This document shows positions 17,172 through 26,816 of a stretch of 64,000 nucleotides of DNA, piece after piece. This stretch comes from Methylobacter sp. (GTDB lineage Bacteria; Pseudomonadota; Gammaproteobacteria; Methylococcales; Methylomonadaceae), in contig JAUXXQ010000038.1 of the NCBI GenBank assembly GCA_030684815.1, forward strand, positions 1 through 64,000, given 5' to 3'. The position numbers and the translations under genes were made by a program. Below the pieces are notes generated by a model, which was not told the DNA's origin, made no database searches, and saw only the letters and a program-made list of their open reading frames with translations. The first letter of the stretch is position 1. The number at the start of each line of letters is the position of its first letter.

Positions 17172-18617
17172 CTAAACCGTATAAGTCGTCGAAGCGGTTT
17201 TGCCGCCACGCCCAGTCCAATCGGTATGGAAAAATTGGCCTCTGGGTTGATCTAGCCGTTCATAGGTATGCGCGCCGAAATAATCCCGTTGCGCCTGCAA
17301 TAAATTGGCCGGTAAGCGTGCACTGCGATAGCCGTCGTAATAGGCCAGCGCCGACGAGAATGCCGGAGTTGGAATGGCGTGCTCAATGCCTAAAATCACC
17401 GCGTTGCGCCAACCTTGATCGGCTTGCTTGAGAGCATCGGCAAAAAAATCGGCCAGCAACAGGTTTTCCAAGCCCGGATCGACAACATAAGCCTGCTTGA
17501 TGTCGCTTAAAAACCGGCTGCGGATAATGCAGCCGCCGCGCCACATCAACGCAATATCGCCGTAATTAAGCGACAAGTCGTAGTCTTTCGATGCTTGGCG
17601 CATCAACTGAAAACCCTGGGCATAAGACACAATCTTGGCGGCATACAAAGCGTCACCAATCGCCTTGATCGCGGCTTTTTTATCGCCGGTAAAAGGCTGG
17701 GCGTGTTTTGGCAAGACCGCCGCCGCCCTAACCCGTTCGTCTTTTTGCGCAGACAGGCAGCGGGCAAACACCGACTCGCCAATCAAGGTTAATGGAATGC
17801 CCAATTCCAGCGCGTTAATGCCCGCCCATTTGCCGGTGCCTTTTTGCCCGGCAGTGTCGAGGATTTTTTCGACTAAGGGCTGGCCGTCTGCATCGTTGTA
17901 AGCCAGAATAGCCGCAGTAATTTCAATCAAATAAGAGCTTAATTCGCGCTGATTCCATTCGGCAAATACCGCCTGCATGTCCGCGGCGCTTAAACCCAAG
18001 CCCTCGGACATCAGCTGATAAGCCTCGCAAATCAACTGCATATCGCCGTATTCGATACCGTTATGCACCATCTTGACATAATGTCCGGCGCCGTTGTCGC
18101 CCACCCATTCGCAACAAGGCTGGCCATCGACTTGTGCGCTGATCGCCTGGAAAATTGGTTTAACCGCAGGCCACGCCGCTTTGTTGCCGCCCGGCATGAT
18201 AGACGGGCCGTGTCGCGCGCCTTCTTCGCCACCGGAAACGCCTGCGCCCAGATAAAGGATATTTTTTTCCTTTAATGCGAGTGTGCGCCGATGGGTGTCG
18301 GTAAACAGCGAATTGCCGCCATCGACAACAATATCACCGGGTGACAACAGCGGCACTAGGCTGTCGATAACCTGATCAACCACCTGACCGGCCTTGACCA
18401 TCAGCATCACAATGCGCGGCGACTCCAGCTGATCGACCAACTCCTGCAGCGAATGTGTACCGATAATGGAAGTGTTTTTTGCCGGCCCGGCTAAAAATTC
18501 GTCGACGACGTGAGCGGTACGGTTATAAACCGCCACTTTAAAACCGTGGTCGTTCATATTAAGCACCAAGTTTTGCCCCATTACCGCGAGGCCGATTAAG
18601 CCGATATTTGCTGTCAT
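17172..18617 (-). CDS. gnd: 6-phosphogluconate dehydrogenase, decarboxylating
   Basis: Converts 6-phosphogluconate to ribulose-5-phosphate, CO2 and NADPH. The 481 residues correspond to the long NADP-type enzyme. The Rossmann motif GLAVMGQNLVLNM is at the start, and GVSGGEEGARHGPSIMPGG and ILDTAGQKGTGKW are the substrate-site signatures. It is first of the minus-strand gnd-HigA-zwf-pgl group. Confidence 0.97.
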   Translation of the reverse strand: MTANIGLIGLAVMGQNLVLNMNDHGFKVAVYNRTAHVVDEFLAGPAKNTSIIGTHSLQELVDQLESPRIVMLMVKAGQVVDQVIDSLVPLLSPGDIVVDGGNSLFTDTHRRTLALKEKNILYLGAGVSGGEEGARHGPSIMPGGNKAAWPAVKPIFQAISAQVDGQPCCEWVGDNGAGHYVKMVHNGIEYGDMQLICEAYQLMSEGLGLSAADMQAVFAEWNQRELSSYLIEITAAILAYNDADGQPLVEKILDTAGQKGTGKWAGINALELGIPLTLIGESVFARCLSAQKDERVRAAAVLPKHAQPFTGDKKAAIKAIGDALYAAKIVSYAQGFQLMRQASKDYDLSLNYGDIALMWRGGCIIRSRFLSDIKQAYVVDPGLENLLLADFFADALKQADQGWRNAVILGIEHAIPTPAFSSALAYYDGYRSARLPANLLQAQRDYFGAHTYERLDQPRGQFFHTDWTGRGGKTASTTYTV

Positions 18618-19067
18618 GTTAACGTCCTAAATAACCTGAGTTCGGGATAAGCTAACCCAACAAAGGTTAGTAAATGTTCCAGAAGTTCTTATAAGCAACA
18701 CCCGTGTTTTTAATGGCTTGTTGCGGTGCGCACTTGGTGACATCCAGTGTCCAAGGAAACTCATTTGCTTTAGGAATGAAAATAAAACAACTTGAACAAT
18801 TGTGTCTGCAAAGCCAGAAACTAAGCCTAATGCGTTCTTTTTTGTACAAGTTAATAAATTTTCATTCCTTAAGAACGTGCACGAAATAACTTGAGCAACT
18901 TGAAACGCTGATCCCTTTAGTACCGTGCTGTTCAAATGCAAACTTGCTCAAGTTAAAACATGCACGTTCCTTAGCTGTTTTAACGCCAATAGCTAAAGCT
19001 ATTGGACTCCAATGTAAAATAGGCTTGCCTATTTAAGTACCTACGCGAGCGTAATTGGCAAAAAATG
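18618..19067. other. non-coding region upstream of gnd with inverted repeat and dispersed repeat
   Basis: No credible gene. An imperfect inverted repeat pairs 18871-18899 with 18942-18971 (arms around AACGTGCA and ACTTGAGCAA). Directly after it, 18972-19037 is a solitary copy of the AGCTAAAGCT family with the AATAGGCTTGCCTATT flank. The gnd promoter must lie here. Confidence 0.5.
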
Positions 19068-19110
19068 GGCTATCAACTTAACACGGGACAGACCTTCCAG
19101 GTTTTTACTG
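19068..19110. mobile_element. truncated MITE left end
   Basis: GGCTATCAACTTAACACGGG followed by ACAGACCTTCCAGG is the left end of the MITE at 27053, almost base for base. After about 38 bp the sequence switches to another hairpin (ACTGGAGCCG...CGGCTCCAG). No right terminal repeat or target duplication is seen. Confidence 0.65.
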
Positions 19111-19160
19111 GAGCCGCTCCCGACGGCTCCAGCCTTTGCCTATAAATCTGTTTTTAATAA

Positions 19161-19443
19161 TTACAGGTTATAGCATATAGCATATAGTTTTAGATTAATA
19201 ACATCTGTTACTAACCCAGGTTTACCCTTATTTCGACGCAGTTCGCGACTGATTGTGGACTTACTCCGGCCTATGTCTTTGGCTATTTCTTCCAGGGAAA
19301 CTTTTTTCTTATGCATTAGGTAGATATGGTATCTTTCTTCCTTGGTTAGATGGGTGAATGTTCTCATGGGACACCTCTTTAGTTTTTTGTTTTGGTAGAC
19401 GGAAACTATACCATCTAGCCTCTTTAAGAGGTGTTGCATTTAT
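19161..19443 (-). mobile_element. IS30-family insertion sequence remnant
   Basis: The frame 19367-19161 encodes 68 residues starting MRTFTHLTKEERYHIYLM, then EEIAKDIGRSKSTISRELRRNKG, the N-terminal HTH of IS30 transposases (full length is over 300 residues). The sequence then becomes unrelated and stops. The upstream end TTTAAGAGGTGTTGCATTTA (19423-19442) looks like an IS30-type terminal repeat. It is a dead, 3'-truncated copy directly before recB. Confidence 0.75.
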
Positions 19444-19471
19444 TATATGAATTCAAGGGTAACCTTTGCGC

Positions 19472-22400
19472 ATGAAAATTAAAAATTTCGATCCGGTTAA
19501 CACCGAGTTATTAAAAGGCGTAAACCTGATTGAAGCCAGCGCCGGAACCGGGAAAACCTATGCTATTGCGATGTTGGTGTTGCGCTTTGTGGTCGAGCAA
19601 AACATTGATATTAAACAGCTGCTGGTGGTCACTTTCACTAAGGCGGCAACGGAAGAGCTGAAAGACCGGGTGCGCTCAAGGTTGGTTGAAGCCAAACGCG
19701 CTTTAGACGGGCAGACGAAAAACATCGACAGTAATATGATAGCTTGGCTGGACAAAGTCGGGCTACAGATCGGGCCGGATCAAATCAAGACGCGTCTTCA
19801 AGCGGCTTTGCTGGATATAGACCAGGCCGGTATTTTCACCATTCACGGTTTTTGTCAGCGGGTGTTAAGAGAACATGCGCTGGAAAGCGGGCAATTATTC
19901 GATGCCGAATTGACCGATGAGTTGGCGGCGATTAAACAGGCGTGTGCCGATGATTTTTGGCGACGGCAGATTTACCCGCGTTCGGTTTGGGAAGTGGCGG
20001 TATTGACTGCGAGTTTTAAAACCCCCGATGACCTGCTTGCCAGTGTTGCCCGATTTCCGGGTAATGGCGCCGGTATTGGCGTTTATCCCGACTGCGATAA
20101 TCTGGACAGCACCCTGCAAAAATTACAACAGGCGGCTGAGTCGGCAAAAAGCCAGCTGGACGGCTGTGCAACTGTTTTGCGCGGCAGTTTCGCCGATGAA
20201 AAGTTCAAACCCGCTTATAGCGATAATTTTGAAGGGCACTATCAAGCATTAAGTGCCTGGTTGCAGGGCCAGTCCACAGACATTCCAAGTGCTGATGCCG
20301 TTGCGCTATTGAGCCAGCAGGGGCTGATAGCGGCATTGAATGGCACTAAATTCAAAGCCAACAAGACCCAGTCCGGCGAACAGCGCAAGGCTGATTATCT
20401 GGCGGGGCTTGCCCTTGACACGGCGGCGTTTGATGCGCTGGCTGCGGCACTTAAACAGATCAATTTAGCCCTGCGCCGAACCCTGCTGGACAGTTTGCAC
20501 GACGACATGGACAAGCGCCTGCAACGGCTTAATGTGCTGTCGTTCGATGATTTGATCAAGCGTCTGGCCGAGGCGCTGAAAAGTGAAAAAGGCGCGCTGT
20601 TGACGGCTGAATTGCAACAGCGTTTTGCCGTTGCCCTGATTGATGAATTTCAGGACACCGATGACAGCCAGTGGCTTATTTTTTCCTCGCTATTTGCCGC
20701 ACCCAGCCAGTATTTATATTTAATCGGCGACCCCAAACAGGCGATTTACAAATTTCGCGGCGCGGATATTTATTCCTATCTGGACGCGCAACGGCACGCC
20801 GAACATCAATTTACCCTGGGCTATAACTGGCGCTCGCACCCGCAACTGGTCAAGGCGGTGAATGCGTTGTTCCAAAGGGAGCGCGCGTTTTTGCTGGACG
20901 GATTGGCGTTTATCGATGTGGAACCCGGCCTGTCGTCGGATAACGGTGAGCTGCATCATGCAGGACAGGCGGTCTCAACTATGGTGTTGTGGCAGTTGCC
21001 GGAAAGCGACACCAAAGCAGGCTATTGGTCGGGGGGCAAGGCGGCTGAAACAATCAGCATTGCCGTGGTCAATGAGATTGTCGATTTGCTGACCGGCGAT
21101 TATAGCCTGCAACCGTCCGGCCGACCTTTGCAGCCCAACGACATCGCCATTCTGGTCAGAACCAATGGTCAGGCCAGGGATTATCAGGCCGCATTGCGCC
21201 TGGCGGGCATTCCTTCGGTGCTGAACAGCGTCGATTCGGTTTTTTCGGCGCAGGAAGCGGCTGATGTATATTGCCTGTTGCAGGCGGTGGCGCATCCGGG
21301 CGACAGCGGCTTGCTCAAGCAGGCGTTGACCCTGGACTGGTTCGGTCTGGATGGGCAGACGCTGTTTCGGCTGATTAACAGCGAGATCGAGCTGGACGCC
21401 TGGATGTCGCGTTTTCTCGGTTATTTTCAGGACTGGCAAAAAAGCGGTCTGATGGCGATGATGCAGCATTTGCTGACGCAGGAACGCGTCCGGGCCAATA
21501 TATCAAAAACACCGATGGCGGAACGGCAACTCACTAATTTATATCATCTTATCGAGCTGGTACAGCAGGCGGCGGTGGATGAGCATTTGGGTATCAATAA
21601 AACCCTGGACTGGCTACGTAGCGCGATGGCTAAAGCCGGCAGCGCGGAAGACCAGCAGTTGCGTCTTGAAAGCGATGAAGATGCGATCAAAATCGTCACC
21701 ATGCACCGCTCCAAGGGCCTGGAATATTCAATCGTATTTTGCCCGTATCTTTGGTACCGCTCGCCCTATTTAAAAGAGGAAAAATCGCTGATTACCTGCC
21801 ATGAAGGCGATCAGACCGTAATCGATCTGGGTTCGGACGATTTTGAACGCCGCCGCGAACTGGCCTTGGCGGAAGAACTGGCTGAAGATTTGCGGGTGTT
21901 TTACGTCGCCGTGACCCGCGCCAAATACCGCTGTTATCTGGCCTGGGCTGATGTGCGCTCGGAAAAGAAGGCCAACGATTCGGCAATGGCCTGGCTGCTG
22001 GATTTTGCCGATACCGATTTTCCCGCCCAACAAATCATCCTGCAAAGCTTTAAAGACCACGCCGATTACCGTTTACTAGAAGTGCCGGGCGAGCTAAGCG
22101 GCCATTATCAAAATCCCGTTGCGGCGGCTCCATTGCAGGCCAAACAACTTAAACGCTCGTTGTACACTCACTGGCAAATGAGCAGCTACACTGCCTTGTC
22201 GGCCTTAAGCCAGCATGATGAGCCGGAGTTGCCGGAAGACAAGGCCGGTGAACAGATGCCGGCGGCCAAGCCCGAACCCGGCAGCGCCGCGTTGGAATTG
22301 CCCCGGGGCGCGCATACCGGCAATGTCGTGCATGATTTGCTGGAAAATAATGCCTTCATCAACTTGGCGCAGCGTAAAGACATAACAGCACAACGGGACA

Positions 22401-23002
22401 GAGCCTGCCAGCGTTACGGCTTAAAGCTGGAACGGCCGGAACTGCTTGATGAACTGCTGCAAGCCGTGGTGTCAACGTCGCTGTCTGCAAGCGACACTCA
22501 TTTTTGCCTGATGAATCTGGCGGAAAATCAGTGCCTCAAGGAAATGCCGTTTTATTTGTCCATGCAGCCGATGGACGCCGTCCAAATCAATGATATTTTG
22601 CAGGACACACCGGCTTTTCAGCCATTGACCGCCAAGCAGATGTGCGGCTATCTGACCGGCTTTATCGACCTGATTTGCGCGTATCCCGATTCCGGAAGCA
22701 GCCGTTATTTTGTCATGGACTATAAAACCAACGGCCTGCCGGATTACAGCCCGGACAGCCTAACCCAGGCCATGCGCGAACATAACTACGGCCTGCAATA
22801 CTGGATTTACACCGTCGTATTGCACCGTTATTTGCAAATACGGCTGCCGGATTATGACTACGACACCCATTTTGGCGGCGTGCGCTATCTGTTCGTGCGC
22901 GGCATGACGCCGGATCAGCCGATGAGCGGCATTTATCAGGATCGCCCCGATTTGGCGCAGGTTGAAGCCCTGGCGGCATTGTTTGGAGGTAAGTCGTGTT
23001 AG
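19472..23002 (+). CDS. recB: exodeoxyribonuclease V beta subunit RecB
   Basis: Helicase-nuclease subunit of RecBCD, which processes double-strand breaks for recombination and degrades foreign DNA. About 1176 residues. Walker A EASAGTGKTYAIA is near residue 22, followed by UvrD-type motifs DEFQDTDDSQW (Walker B), GDPKQAIYKFRGAD, MHRSKGLEYSIVF and VAVTRAKYRCYLAW. A C-terminal PD-(D/E)XK nuclease has MDYKTNGLPDYSP. The ATG at 19472 is preferred to a TTG two codons earlier. RecD follows with overlapping frames. RecC is not upstream, where an IS30 remnant lies. Confidence 0.95.
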   Translation: MKIKNFDPVNTELLKGVNLIEASAGTGKTYAIAMLVLRFVVEQNIDIKQLLVVTFTKAATEELKDRVRSRLVEAKRALDGQTKNIDSNMIAWLDKVGLQIGPDQIKTRLQAALLDIDQAGIFTIHGFCQRVLREHALESGQLFDAELTDELAAIKQACADDFWRRQIYPRSVWEVAVLTASFKTPDDLLASVARFPGNGAGIGVYPDCDNLDSTLQKLQQAAESAKSQLDGCATVLRGSFADEKFKPAYSDNFEGHYQALSAWLQGQSTDIPSADAVALLSQQGLIAALNGTKFKANKTQSGEQRKADYLAGLALDTAAFDALAAALKQINLALRRTLLDSLHDDMDKRLQRLNVLSFDDLIKRLAEALKSEKGALLTAELQQRFAVALIDEFQDTDDSQWLIFSSLFAAPSQYLYLIGDPKQAIYKFRGADIYSYLDAQRHAEHQFTLGYNWRSHPQLVKAVNALFQRERAFLLDGLAFIDVEPGLSSDNGELHHAGQAVSTMVLWQLPESDTKAGYWSGGKAAETISIAVVNEIVDLLTGDYSLQPSGRPLQPNDIAILVRTNGQARDYQAALRLAGIPSVLNSVDSVFSAQEAADVYCLLQAVAHPGDSGLLKQALTLDWFGLDGQTLFRLINSEIELDAWMSRFLGYFQDWQKSGLMAMMQHLLTQERVRANISKTPMAERQLTNLYHLIELVQQAAVDEHLGINKTLDWLRSAMAKAGSAEDQQLRLESDEDAIKIVTMHRSKGLEYSIVFCPYLWYRSPYLKEEKSLITCHEGDQTVIDLGSDDFERRRELALAEELAEDLRVFYVAVTRAKYRCYLAWADVRSEKKANDSAMAWLLDFADTDFPAQQIILQSFKDHADYRLLEVPGELSGHYQNPVAAAPLQAKQLKRSLYTHWQMSSYTALSALSQHDEPELPEDKAGEQMPAAKPEPGSAALELPRGAHTGNVVHDLLENNAFINLAQRKDITAQRDRACQRYGLKLERPELLDELLQAVVSTSLSASDTHFCLMNLAENQCLKEMPFYLSMQPMDAVQINDILQDTPAFQPLTAKQMCGYLTGFIDLICAYPDSGSSRYFVMDYKTNGLPDYSPDSLTQAMREHNYGLQYWIYTVVLHRYLQIRLPDYDYDTHFGGVRYLFVRGMTPDQPMSGIYQDRPDLAQVEALAALFGGKSC

Positions 23003-24645
23003 ATCAAGACAGAGTGTTCACCCGGCTGGATGCCGCCTTTGCCCGATTCCTGAGCCAGCGTACCGGTTTCGGGCCGATACAAAAACAGGCTTTCGAGAAC
23101 CTGCTGATGACCCTGTCTTACGAGCAAAATCAGGGCCACAACTGTATTCAAATAGACGAAGATACGAAAGCATTAGTGCTGGCTTCCGGACTGGCGGCAG
23201 CGCTATCGGCAACGCCGGACCGGACTTTGCCGCTGGTTATCGAACAGAACCGCCTGTATCTGCACCGTTACTGGCAGTATGAACAACGGCTGGCGCAGCA
23301 AATCAAGGCGATGACCCAGGTCGGGCAGCCGCTGGCAGAATTCGAAACCCTGCTGAACCGTTATTTTGTCGACGTCATTGACGACCAGCGCGAGGCGGCG
23401 AAAATGGCCGTGCAACAGTCATTTTGCATTATTACCGGCGGCCCCGGAACCGGCAAGACCTTTACCGTGGTTAAGATTCTGGCGCTGTTGCAGGAATTGG
23501 CGGAACAGCCGCTGCATATCGCGCTGGCGGCGCCAACCGGCAAGGCGGCGATGCGGCTGCAGGAATCAATCGGCTTTAGCAAGGCGAAACTGCCGTGTTC
23601 GGAGGCCATCAAAAATCACATCCCGGAAAGCGTCAGCACCTTGCACCGTTTGCTGGGCGCGATGCCGCCGTCCCCGTATTTCCGACATCATGCCGACAAA
23701 CCGCTGGTTTACGATCTGGTGGTTATTGACGAAGCATCGATGGTTGATCTGGCCTTGATGAGCAAGTTGCTGGATGCGCTAAAACCCGGTGCGCGCCTGA
23801 TTCTGTTGGGCGACAAGGATCAATTGGCGTCGGTCGAGTCCGGTGCGGTGCTGGCCGATTTGGCCGGTACCGGGGCTTTGCAGGACACTGTCTACACCTT
23901 AAAGAAATCGCACCGTTTTGGCGGCGCGATAGCACAGCTGGCTGACGCCGTGAATGATCAACACGATGAACGAGCCTGGCAAATTTTAACCGACGGCAAC
24001 GATGCAGCCGTGCAATGCCTCGACGGCGATTTAATCGATTACGTGGCCGCGCAGCAAGCCGGATATTTAAAGCTGATTAAGGCCGACGCCGAATTCGGGC
24101 CGGTTTTTCAGGCCTTCAGCCGCTTTCAGGTGCTGTGTTCCAACCGGCAGGGCAAAAACAGCGTCGCCGACATCAATTATCGGGTCGAACAAAAACTGGC
24201 CGCGCAAAAGCGCATCAACCTGTCCGGTTTATGGTATCCGGGACGGCCGGTCATGGTCACGCAAAACAATCCGGCGCTGCACCTTTATAACGGCGATATT
24301 GGCATTTGCATGAAAGATAGTATCGATTCGATAGGAAAGCTGATGGTGTATTTCCAGCGCCCCGACGGCAGCGTTAAAAAATACCTGCCCGCCCGCCTGC
24401 CGCATTGCGAAACCGTTTTCGCGATGACCATACACAAAAGCCAGGGTTCCGAATTCGAGGAAGTGCTGATTGCGTTGCCCGAGGCCATTAACCCGGTGCT
24501 GACTAAGGAACTGCTGTACACCGCGATTACCAGGGCGAAAAAAAGCCTGAAACTGGTTGCCGATGAAGCGGTATTTAAGCAGACGGTTCAGCAAAAAATC
24601 GAGCGCGTCACCGGCCTGGCCGATAAATTTGCCGTGCCTGATTAA
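22996..24645 (+). CDS. recD: exodeoxyribonuclease V alpha subunit RecD
   Basis: 5'-3' helicase subunit of RecBCD, 549 residues. The GTG start at 22996 overlaps the recB stop and is preceded by TGGAGG. Walker A TGGPGTGKTFTVV is at about 147-159, Walker B VIDEASMVDL, then GDKDQLASVESGAV and the C-terminal FAMTIHKSQGSEFEEVLIALP with YTAITRAKKSL. The N-terminal 140 residues are the RecB-interacting domain. Confidence 0.96.
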   Translation: MLDQDRVFTRLDAAFARFLSQRTGFGPIQKQAFENLLMTLSYEQNQGHNCIQIDEDTKALVLASGLAAALSATPDRTLPLVIEQNRLYLHRYWQYEQRLAQQIKAMTQVGQPLAEFETLLNRYFVDVIDDQREAAKMAVQQSFCIITGGPGTGKTFTVVKILALLQELAEQPLHIALAAPTGKAAMRLQESIGFSKAKLPCSEAIKNHIPESVSTLHRLLGAMPPSPYFRHHADKPLVYDLVVIDEASMVDLALMSKLLDALKPGARLILLGDKDQLASVESGAVLADLAGTGALQDTVYTLKKSHRFGGAIAQLADAVNDQHDERAWQILTDGNDAAVQCLDGDLIDYVAAQQAGYLKLIKADAEFGPVFQAFSRFQVLCSNRQGKNSVADINYRVEQKLAAQKRINLSGLWYPGRPVMVTQNNPALHLYNGDIGICMKDSIDSIGKLMVYFQRPDGSVKKYLPARLPHCETVFAMTIHKSQGSEFEEVLIALPEAINPVLTKELLYTAITRAKKSLKLVADEAVFKQTVQQKIERVTGLADKFAVPD

Positions 24646-24672
24646 TCAGGTTAACCGCTTAATAAATAGCTT

Positions 24673-26115
24673 ATGCGCCAATCGATTAGACTCAAATTAT
24701 TCCTGACTTTTCTGCTGACCACGCTGCTGTTGGTTTCGGGGATGTATGTTTTTATGCGCTGGTCGCTGGATCGCGGCTTTAGCGAATTCGTCAAATCCAG
24801 ACAGCAAGAACGCGTTACCGCACTGATAGAATCGCTCAGCGATTACTATGCCGACGCACAAAGCTGGGAGCCGCTGGCCGGCGACAAACAGCGCTGGATT
24901 CAATTATTATGGCAATCCGATCCGCGCCACCGCCACCCTCCGCTGGCTGTGCTCGAACAGGCGCAAAACGAACCGGCTGACGTGTGGCCGCCCGCGCTGG
25001 CGGACATTCACCGCAACAGGCGTTACACGCCGCTGGAACTGAGCGTGATGCTGTTACGCGCCGACCAAACGGTTATTTTCGGGCGCGCCGATGCCGTCCG
25101 GCAATTGGCGCTGGAGCCCATTCGCCATCAAGACCGCATTGTCGGCTATTTGGGCCTGTTGCCGGGAAAACCGGTCAACCAGCCCGGCGAAATACGCTTT
25201 ATCGAAGGGCAGGCCAAATCGTTGGTATGGATTGCCCTGCTGATGGTGTTGCTGTCCGCCTGTTTGGCCTTGCTGCTGGCCTATATGCTGGGGCGTCCGC
25301 TTAAACGCATTACCGCAGCGGCTAAAGCGCTGGCGGTAGGGCATTACGATATCCGCTTGCCGGTCGAATCGTCCGATGAATTGGGGCGGCTGGCACAGGA
25401 TTTTAACCAGCTGGCCTCGGCTTTGGAAGGTGCGGAACAATCGCGGCGGCGCTGGGTTGCCGATGTTTCGCATGAATTGCGCACGCCGCTGGCGGTGCTG
25501 CACGGCGAATTGGAAGCCTTGCAAGACGGCATCAGGCCGTTGACGCCGGAAGCCGTTGACTCCTTGCTCAGCGATGTCAGAAGGCTGAACCGCCTGACCG
25601 ATGACCTGTATCAATTGGCCTTGTCGGATCAGGGCGCGCTCAGTTACCGTAAGGAACAGACCGACCCGCTGGCGGTGCTGCGCAGTGATATTGCTTCCAT
25701 GGCAGCGGAATTCGACAACAAACACATCCGCGTGCAATTGTTTAACCGGTTGCCGAAGGCGGTGCGCATTTATGCCGATCCGGGGCGATTGTCGCAATTA
25801 TTCCGCAATGTGTTGAACAACAGCGCCAAATATACCGATGCGGGCGGTTGTTTGGACATCACGGTGCTGCAAAAAAACGGGCAGCTTGTGTTCGAGTTTG
25901 CCGACAGCGCGCCGGGTGTGCCCGAGCCGGAAATGGCGCATTTGTTCGAGCGTTTTTATCGCGTCGAAAATTCGCGCAACCGTGATTGCGGCGGCGCGGG
26001 CCTGGGCCTTGCCCTTTGCGCGAACATTGTCCAGGCGCACAGCGGCACTCTTTCAGCCGAAGCCTCGTCCTATAACGGATTGACCCTCCGCATCACCTTG
26101 CCGGTAACGCCATGA
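24673..26115 (+). CDS. membrane sensor histidine kinase (BaeS-like)
   Basis: 480 residues. There are two membrane helices (about 9-28 and 183-206) with a periplasmic sensor between them, HAMP (about 207-260), HisKA with His267 in DVSHELRTPLAVL, and an HATPase (NVLNNSAKYTD, DSAPGVPEPEMAHLFERFYR, GAGLGLALC). The N box and G boxes look intact. It overlaps the response regulator by 4 bp (ATGA). Architecture fits the BaeS envelope-stress kinase, but the stimulus here is unknown. Confidence 0.9.
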   Translation: MRQSIRLKLFLTFLLTTLLLVSGMYVFMRWSLDRGFSEFVKSRQQERVTALIESLSDYYADAQSWEPLAGDKQRWIQLLWQSDPRHRHPPLAVLEQAQNEPADVWPPALADIHRNRRYTPLELSVMLLRADQTVIFGRADAVRQLALEPIRHQDRIVGYLGLLPGKPVNQPGEIRFIEGQAKSLVWIALLMVLLSACLALLLAYMLGRPLKRITAAAKALAVGHYDIRLPVESSDELGRLAQDFNQLASALEGAEQSRRRWVADVSHELRTPLAVLHGELEALQDGIRPLTPEAVDSLLSDVRRLNRLTDDLYQLALSDQGALSYRKEQTDPLAVLRSDIASMAAEFDNKHIRVQLFNRLPKAVRIYADPGRLSQLFRNVLNNSAKYTDAGGCLDITVLQKNGQLVFEFADSAPGVPEPEMAHLFERFYRVENSRNRDCGGAGLGLALCANIVQAHSGTLSAEASSYNGLTLRITLPVTP

Positions 26116-26798
26116 CGCATATTTTGATTGTCGAAGATGAAGCCAAACTGGCCCGTTTGCAGGCGGATTATTTGCACAGCGCCGGCTTTGTAACCGATTG
26201 CCTTGATAACGGCTTGAGCGTTGTCCCGTGGCTCAAAAAAAATCCTACCAACCTGATTTTGCTGGATCTAATGTTGCCGGGGCGGGACGGTCTGGATATT
26301 TGCCGAGACATTCGGAGTTTCAGCGCCGTGCCGATTATCATCGTCACCGCCCGTATCGAAGAAGTCGACCGGCTGCTGGGTCTGGAGCTGGGTGCCGACG
26401 ATTATATGTGCAAGCCGTTTAGCCCGCGCGAAATGGTTGCGCGGGTCAAAGCGGTGTTGCGCAGATTGCAGCCGCCAGCGGTGATAAACGGCAGCGATGG
26501 CCGGCTGTCGCTAGACCCGGAAAGCTTTCGGGTACGCATCGACGGGCGGGAAACGGAATTGACGGCGGTTGAATTTCAATTGTTGCAGGCGTTGTATCAT
26601 CAGCCGGGGCGCATTTTTTCGCGGTCGAAATTGATGGATTTGATTTATCAGGATCAGCGTATCGTTTCCGACCGCACCATCGACAGCCATATCAAGAAAC
26701 TGCGCAAAAAATTGTCCGAACTGTCGCCCGAGCACGAGCTGATACACTCGGTGTACGGTGCGGGTTATCGCTACGAGGCGCAAGACGGGGCGAGATAA
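26112..26798 (+). CDS. OmpR-family response regulator (BaeR-like)
   Basis: 228 residues. The receiver domain has phospho-acceptor Asp52 in LILLDLMLPGRDG, the acidic pocket VEDE, and Lys in CKPFSPREMVARV. A winged-helix DNA-binding domain is at about 130-225 (LTAVEFQLLQALYHQPGRIFS, IDSHIKKLRKKL, VYGAGYRYE). It is partner of the kinase directly upstream. Confidence 0.93.
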   Translation: MTHILIVEDEAKLARLQADYLHSAGFVTDCLDNGLSVVPWLKKNPTNLILLDLMLPGRDGLDICRDIRSFSAVPIIIVTARIEEVDRLLGLELGADDYMCKPFSPREMVARVKAVLRRLQPPAVINGSDGRLSLDPESFRVRIDGRETELTAVEFQLLQALYHQPGRIFSRSKLMDLIYQDQRIVSDRTIDSHIKKLRKKLSELSPEHELIHSVYGAGYRYEAQDGAR

Positions 26799-26816
26799 GT
26801 AGAGATTGCTACAGAG

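Noticed and set aside
18627-18941. 104-codon minus-strand frame
   Set aside because: Composition and lack of ribosome site and homology do not support a gene. The region is repeat-derived.
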